From Rhizobacter sp. (GTDB taxonomy: Bacteria; Pseudomonadota; Gammaproteobacteria; Burkholderiales; Burkholderiaceae_C), in assembly GCA_025351675.1 (NCBI GenBank), contig JANXVK010000252.1:1-11808 (forward strand): a stretch of 11,808 nucleotides of DNA, written 5' to 3'. Under the pieces are notes generated by a model. The model did not search any database. It was not told the DNA's origin and worked only from the letters and a program-made list of their open reading frames with translations. Shown piece after piece: positions 6,898 through 11,808 of the stretch. The position numbers were made by a program, and so were the translations under genes. Every line of letters starts with the position of its first letter. The first letter of the stretch is position 1.

Positions 6898-6903
6898 ACC
6901 TCC
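6898..6903 (-). promoter_or_regulatory. Ribosome-binding site for the glycine-zipper gene
   Basis: On the minus strand GGAGGT sits 9 nt before ATG 6888. It is the best Shine-Dalgarno match I found in the window and it fixes the start of this gene. The rest of the 6889-7053 gap shows no convincing promoter hexamers or U-tailed terminator. Confidence 0.8.
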
Positions 6904-7028
6904 AGCAAGCCGCCGCCCGAGCGAGCCGTCGGGTCCGGCAACGCTAGCTGCGTTGTCCTGATTCTGGCAGGCCCACAGCGCCGATGCAGCCGGCGGATGC
7001 TGGCTTTTCGTATCGGTGTGTTCCTACA

Positions 7029-7049
7029 GCGCCTCACCGTCGCAGGCGC
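7029..7049 (-). other. Short hairpin just after the SbtA-family gene
   Basis: GCGCCT (7029-7034) and AGGCGC (7044-7049) form a perfect 6-bp stem with a 9-nt loop, starting a few bases after the minus-strand stop of the permease gene. No U-run follows on the minus strand, so it is at best a weak or Rho-assisted terminator or a 3'-end stabiliser. Confidence 0.3.
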
Positions 7050-7053
7050 GCCG

Positions 7054-8055
7054 TCAGCCCAGCACGTAGCCTGCGGCAGCCACGTACAGCGGAATGCCCA
7101 GCAGGATGTTGAGCGGGAAGGTCAGGCCGAGCGACATGCCGAAATAGAGCGACGCGTTCGCTTCCGGCATCGCATGGCGCAGCACAGCGGGCACCGCGAT
7201 GTACGAAGCGCTCGCGGCCAGCACCGCGAGCAGCGCGCCGTTTCCCACCGACAGGCTGCAGGCGGCCGCGACCGCCAGCGCCAGCGCGGCGTGCGCGAGC
7301 GGCGCCAGCGCGCCGTAGGCCAGCAGGGCTGGCGCCTTGCCGCGCAGCTGCGCCATGTTGCGCGCGGTGAGCAGGCCCATGTCGAGCAGGAAGAACGCCA
7401 GCATGCCCTTGAACAGGTCGCCCGAAAACGGCTGCATCGAGGCCTTGCCCGCCTCGCCGCTCAACAGGCCGACCGCCATCGAGCCGAGGAGCAAGAGTTG
7501 CGCGCCGTCGGTGAACGACTCGTGCAACACCCGGCCGACCGAGAAGCCGGCGATCGGCGCTGGCTGCAACGCAAGCGCACCGCCGCCCACCGACATGGCC
7601 GCCGCTGCGCGCTGGCGCAACAGGCTGGCCATGAACATCGCCAGCACGATCGCGGGCGACTCCATCAGCGCCATCGCCGCCGCCATGTGGCCGCCGTAGG
7701 CCACGCCGTGGCTGTCGAGGTACTGCACAGCGGTGATGAAGGTCACGGCACTGACCGACCCATAGGTCGCCGCGATCGCCGCCGCGTCGAAAGCCGGGAC
7801 GATGCGCCGCAGCAGCACGAAGCCGACGATCGGCACCGCGATGGCGAGCGCCACGGCGCAGGCGAGGCTGATCACGACCTCGTTCGTCAGGCCCGACTTC
7901 GACAGCGCAAATCCGCCCTTCAGCCCGAGGGCCATCAAGAGGTAGAGCGCCAGAAACCGCGAGATCTGCGGCGGAATCTCCAGGTTCGACTTGAGCGTTC
8001 CGGCGGCGACGCCGAAAGCGAAGAAGAGGACGGCGGGGTCGAGAAAACTGCTCAT
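7054..8055 (-). CDS. SbtA-family sodium-dependent bicarbonate permease
   Basis: Integral inner-membrane protein of 333 residues, about ten hydrophobic segments, of the Sbt_1 (DUF897) family whose characterised cyanobacterial member SbtA imports bicarbonate with sodium. The two-repeat organisation is visible. The first half has FLALYLLMALGLKGGFALSKSG (34-55) and ATYGSVSAVTFITAVQYL (96-113). The second has FKGMLAFFLLDMGLLTARN (215-233) and LLAVLAASASYIAVPAVLRHAMPEAN (275-300). The segment HMAAAMALMESPAIVLAMF (123-141) matches the SbtA block with a conserved acidic residue and Pro. The start is chosen at ATG 8055, giving the usual SbtA-like N-terminus (SFLDPAVLFFAFG); a TTG at 8127 would add 24 non-membrane residues and run through the presumed control region. 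No SbtB (PII-like) gene is adjacent. Bicarbonate is the family assignment; the actual substrate in this organism is untested. The divergent LysR gene probably controls it. Confidence 0.88.
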   Translation of the reverse strand: MSSFLDPAVLFFAFGVAAGTLKSNLEIPPQISRFLALYLLMALGLKGGFALSKSGLTNEVVISLACAVALAIAVPIVGFVLLRRIVPAFDAAAIAATYGSVSAVTFITAVQYLDSHGVAYGGHMAAAMALMESPAIVLAMFMASLLRQRAAAAMSVGGGALALQPAPIAGFSVGRVLHESFTDGAQLLLLGSMAVGLLSGEAGKASMQPFSGDLFKGMLAFFLLDMGLLTARNMAQLRGKAPALLAYGALAPLAHAALALAVAAACSLSVGNGALLAVLAASASYIAVPAVLRHAMPEANASLYFGMSLGLTFPLNILLGIPLYVAAAGYVLG

Positions 8056-8081
8056 GGAAGCGCGCGGATGCCGTTGTTCGG

Positions 8082-8136
8082 GCAAATCGTAAGCGGAAGG
8101 CGGATTCGACGCCAATCGATAGTGCAAGCGATTTGC
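8082..8136. promoter_or_regulatory. Wide inverted repeat in the SbtA-LysR divergent promoter region
   Basis: GCAAATCG (8082-8089) and CGATTTGC (8129-8136) are perfect inverted copies, 47 nt apart start to start. The right arm lies inside the TGCAA-N5-TTGCA dyad. Paired half-sites at this kind of distance fit a LysR tetramer contacting a recognition site and an activation site between divergent genes. The gap 8056-8150 is visibly richer in A/T than the flanking genes. No clear -10/-35 pair could be assigned. Confidence 0.45.
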
Positions 8137-8137
8137 A
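8123..8137. promoter_or_regulatory. Candidate LysR operator dyad TGCAA-N5-TTGCA
   Basis: A perfect 5-bp inverted repeat separated by 5 nt (TGCAA gcgat TTGCA) in the intergenic region, 13 nt upstream of the LysR ATG. LysR-type regulators bind interrupted dyads of about 15 bp between themselves and a divergent target. Its closeness to the LysR start fits negative autoregulation. The binding is inferred. Confidence 0.5.
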
Positions 8138-8150
8138 TCACAATTTGTCT

Positions 8151-9053
8151 ATGCATACTACCTACCGACAATTACAGCTGTTTCTCGCGCTGGTTGAGCA
8201 TGGCGGCGTGACGGCCGCGGCACGCGCATGCCATGTGACCCAGCCCACCGTCTCGATGCAGATCAAGGACCTGACCGCATCGGTTGGCCTGCCGCTGTTC
8301 GAGCAGCTCGGCAAACGACTGCACCTGACCGCCGCCGGGCAGGCGCTCGCACACCATGCTCGAAACATGGCCGACGAGTGGGCCGCGTTCGAGCAGACGA
8401 TCGCCGGCATGAAAGGCGTGACGCAAGGCCGGCTCCGGGTCGCGGTGGTCAGCACGGCCGAGTCCTTCGTGCCCGAGATGCTCGGCAGCTTCTGCGCCCG
8501 CCACCCCTTGATCGACATCGCCCTTCAGGTGCTGAACCGCGACGGCGTGGTCGCGCGGTTGCGCGCCAACCGCGACGACCTGTACATCATGTCGACGCCA
8601 CCTGCCGACGTGCCGGTCGAGCAGCGCGCGTTCCTGCCAAATCCGCTGGTCGTGGTGGCAGCGCGTTCGCATCCGCTGGTCGGCCGCCGCGCGCAGCCGC
8701 TCGAGCGGCTCGCCAGCGAGCGCTTCATCCTGCGCGAACTCGGCTCGGGCACGCGCATGGCGTGCGACGCCCACTTCGCCGCGCTCGGCTTCGTGCCCAA
8801 CGTTCGGCTCGAACTCGGCAGCAACGAAGCCATCAAGCATGCGGTCGCGGCGGGGCTCGGGTTGGCAGTGCTGTCCCGCCATGCGATCGTCGCCGCGCCT
8901 GCGACCGCGCTCGTCACCGAACTGACGGTGCGCGGCTTTCCGTTGCACTCGAACTGGTTTGTCTTGTACCCGCGGGGCAAGCAGTTGTCGCCGATCGCCG
9001 CCGAGTTCCTGAACCACCTCGACAGCGCCACTGGCCGGGCCGAGGGCCGTTGA
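8151..9053 (+). CDS. LysR-type transcriptional regulator (CbbR/CcmR-like by context)
   Basis: DNA-binding regulator of 300 residues. The N-terminal helix-turn-helix (about residues 5-64) reads QLQLFLALVEHGGVTAAARACHVTQPTVSMQIKDL, then PLFEQLGKRLHLTAAGQ, all classic LysR. The rest is the two-lobed effector-binding domain, starting at GRLRVAVVSTAESFVPEML; SNEAIKHAVAAGLGLAVLS is the standard hinge block. ATG 8151 is chosen over TTG 8133 because it lies just before the HTH and because the TTG falls inside the candidate operator. It is divergent from the SbtA-family gene with a 95-nt gap. In cyanobacteria and autotrophs LysR proteins (CcmR/NdhR, CmpR, CbbR) control inorganic-carbon genes, so control of the neighbouring permease is a reasonable inference; the ligand is unknown. 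Its stop lies 7 nt from the stop of the convergent permease gene. Confidence 0.93.
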   Translation: MHTTYRQLQLFLALVEHGGVTAAARACHVTQPTVSMQIKDLTASVGLPLFEQLGKRLHLTAAGQALAHHARNMADEWAAFEQTIAGMKGVTQGRLRVAVVSTAESFVPEMLGSFCARHPLIDIALQVLNRDGVVARLRANRDDLYIMSTPPADVPVEQRAFLPNPLVVVAARSHPLVGRRAQPLERLASERFILRELGSGTRMACDAHFAALGFVPNVRLELGSNEAIKHAVAAGLGLAVLSRHAIVAAPATALVTELTVRGFPLHSNWFVLYPRGKQLSPIAAEFLNHLDSATGRAEGR

Positions 9054-9060
9054 CCGCGCC

Positions 9061-9939
9061 CTACTCCTTCACCGATCCGGTCATCCCCGAGACGTAGTAC
9101 TCGACGAAGAACGAGTACACGAACGCGACCGGCAGCGAGCCGAGCAGCGCGCCGGCCATCAGCGGGCCCCAGTGGTAGACGTCGCCCTCGACCAGTTCGG
9201 TCACGACACCGACCGGCACCGTCTTGTTCTCCGACGACGAGATGAAGGTCAGCGCGTAGATGAACTCGTTCCAGCTCAACGTGAACGCGAAGATGCCCGC
9301 AGAGATGAGGCCCGGCACCGCCAGCGGCAGCACGATCTTGATCAGAATCTGCCAACGCGTCGCGCCGTCGATCAGCGCGCACTCCTCGAGCTCGTACGGG
9401 ATCGACCGAAAGTAGCCCATCAGCAGCCAAGTGCTGAACGGGATCAGGAAGGTCGGATAGGTCAGGATCAGCGCCATGCGCGTGTCGAAGAGTCCGAGCT
9501 TGACCAAGGTCGTCGCAAGCGGGATGAACAGGATCGACGGTGGCACCAGGTAGGCGAGAAAGATCGCCCCGCCCGCCGGCTTCGAGCCTTGGAAGCGCAG
9601 CCGCTCGATCGCGTAGGCCGCGAGCACCGAGGCGACCAGCGAGATCCCGGTCGAGACCACCGAGACGATCACGGTGTTCAACAGCCAGGCCGGGTACTCG
9701 GTCTTGAACAGCAGCTTCTCGAAGTGCGCCAAGGTCGGCCCGATGATCCAGAACGGGTTGCCGTCGCGCGACAGCAGCTCGTTGTCGGGCTTGAACGACG
9801 TGACCGCCATCCAGTAGAACGGAAACAGCAGCACGATCACGAACAGGATGATCGGGATGTAGATCGTGACCCAGCGCCGCGGCATCGACTGCAGGAAGTC
9901 CATGCCTTGCGAGGCGTCGTTGTTCTTGGCGTTGCTCAT
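9061..9939 (-). CDS. ABC sugar transporter permease, MalG/UgpE type (second importer)
   Basis: Inner-membrane permease, 292 residues, six likely membrane segments starting with residues 25-47 (TIYIPIILFVIVLLFPFYWMA). The FK-D-E-L stretch after the first segment (TSFKPDNELL) is typical of MalG-type proteins. The EAA loop at 185-206 reads EECALIDGATRWQ, then KIVLPL: Cys replaces the first Ala of EAA, but Gly and LP are kept. SWNEFIYALTF follows, as in the family. It is the last gene of the minus-strand operon, 24 nt after the MalF-type gene, and ends 7 nt from the convergent LysR stop. No ATPase gene follows it, so this importer is incomplete within the window. Confidence 0.94.
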   Translation of the reverse strand: MSNAKNNDASQGMDFLQSMPRRWVTIYIPIILFVIVLLFPFYWMAVTSFKPDNELLSRDGNPFWIIGPTLAHFEKLLFKTEYPAWLLNTVIVSVVSTGISLVASVLAAYAIERLRFQGSKPAGGAIFLAYLVPPSILFIPLATTLVKLGLFDTRMALILTYPTFLIPFSTWLLMGYFRSIPYELEECALIDGATRWQILIKIVLPLAVPGLISAGIFAFTLSWNEFIYALTFISSSENKTVPVGVVTELVEGDVYHWGPLMAGALLGSLPVAFVYSFFVEYYVSGMTGSVKE

Positions 9940-9963
9940 GGGTGGGCTGTCATCTCTCGGCGA

Positions 9964-10869
9964 TCATTTGTCACTGCCCTGCTGCCAGGCCCGGCGCTGC
10001 AGGCCGAAGTAGCTGAACATGATTGCCGCGAGCAGGAACGGCACCATCAGCGTGGCGATCGCCGCGCCCTCGCCGAGCGCACCACCCGAGATCGCGCGCT
10101 GGAACGCGAGCGTGGCCATCAGGTGCGTGGCGTTCAGCGGGCCGCCGCGCGTCAGCACGTAGATCAGCTGGAAGTCGGTGAACGTGAACAGCACCGAGAA
10201 CGTCATCACGACCGCGATGATCGGCGTCAGCAGCGGCAACGTGATCTTGGTGAACTGCTGCCACGGCGTGGCACCGTCGATCGCCGACGCTTCGTAGTAC
10301 GACGGCGAGATCGTCTGCAGGCCCGCGAGCAGCGAAATCGCGACGAATGGAATGCCGCGCCAGACATTCGCGATGATGGTCGAGATGCGCGCGTTCCACG
10401 GGTTGCCGAGGAAGTCGATGTAGGTGTCGATCAGGCCGAGTTTCACGAGCACCCAGCTGATGATCGAGAACTGCGCGTCGAAGATCCACCAGAACGCGAT
10501 CGCCGACAGTGCGGTCGGCACGATCCACGGCAGCAGCACGACAGCGCGAAAGAAGCTCTGGAACGGCAGCCGCTTGTTCAGCAGGATCGCCAGCCACAAG
10601 CCGAGCCCGAACTTCGCGATGCTGGCGACGATCGTGTAGAAGAGCGTGTTGAACAACGCCAGCTGCGTGACGCTGTCGGTGACGAGGAAGCTGAAGTTGT
10701 CCAGGCCGACCCATTCGCCGGCACGCCCGATCTTCGCGTCGGTGAAGCCCAGCCAGGTGCCCAACCCCAACGGATACGTGAGGAATAGCAGCAGCAGCAC
10801 CACCGTCGGCAACATGAACGCCCAGCCCAGCGCGTTCTTGTTGTTCTGGAACTTCTCAAGCATGGTCAT
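9964..10869 (-). CDS. ABC sugar transporter permease, MalF/UgpA type (second importer)
   Basis: Inner-membrane permease of 301 residues, pairing with the MalG-type protein encoded next. The first membrane segment is about 15-40 (WAFMLPTVVLLLLFLTYPLG); then comes the usual EWVGLDNFSFL periplasmic stretch (52-62), which the other MalF-type permease in this window lacks. RAVVLLPWIVPTALSAIAFWWIFD (108-131) is a standard MalF block. The EAA loop at 193-212 reads EASAIDGATPWQ, then ITLPL, with Ser at the third EAA position. There is no large periplasmic P2 domain as in E. coli MalF. Two ATG codons, at 10869 and 10863, are both possible starts; no strong ribosome-binding site is seen. It follows the binding-protein gene after a 109-nt gap holding a strong hairpin. 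Confidence 0.95.
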   Translation of the reverse strand: MTMLEKFQNNKNALGWAFMLPTVVLLLLFLTYPLGLGTWLGFTDAKIGRAGEWVGLDNFSFLVTDSVTQLALFNTLFYTIVASIAKFGLGLWLAILLNKRLPFQSFFRAVVLLPWIVPTALSAIAFWWIFDAQFSIISWVLVKLGLIDTYIDFLGNPWNARISTIIANVWRGIPFVAISLLAGLQTISPSYYEASAIDGATPWQQFTKITLPLLTPIIAVVMTFSVLFTFTDFQLIYVLTRGGPLNATHLMATLAFQRAISGGALGEGAAIATLMVPFLLAAIMFSYFGLQRRAWQQGSDK

Positions 10870-10900
10870 GTTTCAGCAGCGGTGCGACCCGCGCCAGGTT

Positions 10901-10936
10901 GACCCGCACACCACCGCCAGGTGGATGTGTCGGGTC
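10901..10936 (-). other. Strong intergenic hairpin between binding-protein and permease genes
   Basis: Three paired blocks give a 15-bp stem: GACCCG (10901-10906) with CGGGTC (10931-10936), CACA (10907-10910) with TGTG (10926-10929), and CCACC (10911-10915) with GGTGG (10920-10924). The loop is GCCA, and single unpaired bases lie at 10925 and 10930. It sits in the 109-nt gap between the binding-protein stop and the permease start. There is no U-run after it, so it is not a standard terminator. E. coli malE-malF carries REP hairpins at the same place, which stabilise the upstream message and keep binding protein in excess over permease. A similar role here is inference. Two GACCCGC copies (10886-10892, 10901-10907) lie nearby. 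Confidence 0.65.
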
Positions 10937-10978
10937 GAACGCGGCGAGACAGCGCCGCACCGCAGGTGTCGCGCACTA

Positions 10979-11808
10979 TCAGACCTTGTAGTACCGCTCG
11001 GCGCGCTTTTGCGCCCGCTCCATCGCCTCTTTCGGTGTCTTCGAGCCGCTGATCGCCTCGGCGACCATGTTGGTGACGATGAAGTCCGCGCCCGCGCCCG
11101 CCGAGGCATAGCCGAGCCTGCCGGCATAGCCGGTGGGGCGCATGTTCTTCACGCTGTCGCGGTACGGCGTGTGCTTCGGGTCCGAGGTCCAGATCGAGCA
11201 CTTCTCGTACGCCGCCAGCGGCTGCGCGATGTAGCCGCCGGCGCCGATCAGCCAGTCGTTGAACTGCTCCTGCTCCATCATGAAGCGCAGAAACTCCTTT
11301 GCCGCCTGCGGGTACTTGGTGTACTTGAAGATCATCTGGTTGAAGAACAGGTGCGACTCGGTCGGCACGCCGGCCGGCCCGATCGGGAACGACGCGTGGT
11401 AGATGTCTTCCTTGATCTCCTTGACCTTCGGGTCGGTCGAGTTCTTCGCCGCGTAGTAGATCGAAATGCCGTTGTTGGTCGAGCTGATCTGGCCGTCGAG
11501 GAAGGCCTTGTTGTTGTTCGGGTCGAGCCACGACAGCGTGCCCGGGATGAAGGTCGCGTACAGCTCCTTGCCGTACTCGAGTGCCTTCTGCGTCTCCGGG
11601 CTGTCGATCACGACCTTGTTGTCCTTGTCGACCAGCTTGCCGCCGTGCGACCAGATCAGCCAGTTGGTCCACAGCGCATCGCCGGTGGCATTGCCGAGCG
11701 CGTAGCCGCCCGGCGTGCCCTTTTCCTTCAACGCCTTGTGCAGCGCGAGAAAGCCGGCGGTGTCCTTCGGGTAAGTGTCGAAGCCGGCCGCCTTCACGTG
11801 GCTCTGGC
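10979..11808 (-). CDS. Carbohydrate ABC transporter substrate-binding protein (second importer), 5' end outside window
   Basis: Periplasmic binding component of the second sugar importer. The frame is open from the window edge to the TGA at 10979-10981, giving about 275 visible residues; the signal peptide and N-terminal lobe are missing. It reads as a family 1 extracellular solute-binding protein. It has ALWTNWLIWSHGGKLVD, DSPETQKALEYGKELY, the shared stretch SWLDPNNNKAF followed by STNNGISIYYAAK, then PQAAKEFLRFMMEQEQFNDW and the helical C-terminus ISGSKTPKEAMERAQKRAERYY. The SW-DP-NN-AF block recurs in the binding protein at 1-717, so the two are probably distant paralogues. The end is followed by a hairpin and then two permease genes. 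The substrate is not deducible. Confidence 0.93.
   Translation of the reverse strand, partial: QSHVKAAGFDTYPKDTAGFLALHKALKEKGTPGGYALGNATGDALWTNWLIWSHGGKLVDKDNKVVIDSPETQKALEYGKELYATFIPGTLSWLDPNNNKAFLDGQISSTNNGISIYYAAKNSTDPKVKEIKEDIYHASFPIGPAGVPTESHLFFNQMIFKYTKYPQAAKEFLRFMMEQEQFNDWLIGAGGYIAQPLAAYEKCSIWTSDPKHTPYRDSVKNMRPTGYAGRLGYASAGAGADFIVTNMVAEAISGSKTPKEAMERAQKRAERYYKV

Noticed and set aside
6973..7008. Imperfect hairpin followed by CTTTT on the plus strand, considered as a terminator
   Set aside because: No plus-strand gene lies upstream to be terminated; the stem is interrupted and the T-run is only four bases.
8133..8150. TTG at 8133 as the LysR start
   Set aside because: It falls within the perfect dyad and adds six residues not expected before the helix-turn-helix; ATG 8151 gives the normal LysR N-terminus.
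6895..8211. Plus-strand open frame of 438 codons opposite the SbtA-family gene
   Set aside because: The composition is charged and low-complexity (Arg/His/Glu), it has no recognisable motif, and the opposite strand encodes a well-formed membrane protein.
9172..10788. Very long plus-strand open frame (538 codons) opposite the second importer's permease genes
   Set aside because: The translation is Arg/His/Gln/Glu-rich with no domain and lies fully antisense to two clear permeases; this is the usual shadow frame of GC-rich coding DNA.

Overview
The window is GC-rich, with dense coding and consistent codon use on both strands. The gene content and protein sequences suggest a betaproteobacterium of the Burkholderiales (Comamonadaceae or Rubrivivax/Leptothrix-like). 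That placement is inferred from sequence style and not from a marker gene. No rRNA, tRNA, CRISPR array, transposase or phage gene was seen.

Left part (1-6134, + strand): one long operon-like run. It starts with the C-terminal part of a carbohydrate ABC substrate-binding protein, cut by the window edge. Two inner-membrane permeases, a MalK/UgpC-type ATPase, a GntK-type gluconokinase, a gluconate 5-dehydrogenase-like SDR oxidoreductase, a small cupin protein and a DgoR-like GntR/FadR-family regulator follow. The spacing is tight (1-17 nt, or a 4-nt overlap), except for a 109-nt repeat-like insert between the two permease genes. The simplest reading is import of a sugar or sugar acid, interconversion of ketogluconate and gluconate, and phosphorylation to 6-phosphogluconate, under control of a regulator that senses a sugar acid.

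Middle part (6163-9053): three genes unrelated to the sugar operon. On the minus strand are a membrane-anchored glycine-zipper protein and an SbtA-family sodium/bicarbonate permease. A LysR regulator is transcribed divergently from the permease. The short, relatively AT-rich gap between permease and regulator carries a perfect TGCAA-N5-TTGCA dyad and a wider 8-bp inverted repeat, good candidates for the LysR operator.

Right part (9061-11808, - strand): a second carbohydrate ABC importer, with a substrate-binding protein (its N-terminus lies outside the window), a MalF-type permease and a MalG-type permease. No ATPase follows the last gene, so it must lie upstream outside the window or be supplied by another locus, possibly the ATPase at 2572. 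A strong intergenic hairpin lies between the binding-protein and permease genes, in the position where E. coli malE-malF carries REP elements. The two binding proteins share a distinctive motif (SWxDPxNNxAF), so the two importers appear to be distant paralogues.

I see no convincing evidence of a wholly new system. The points most worth checking are the gluconate operon's substrate, the SbtA/LysR pair with its operator, the intergenic hairpin, the repeat-like insert and the ATPase-less second importer.
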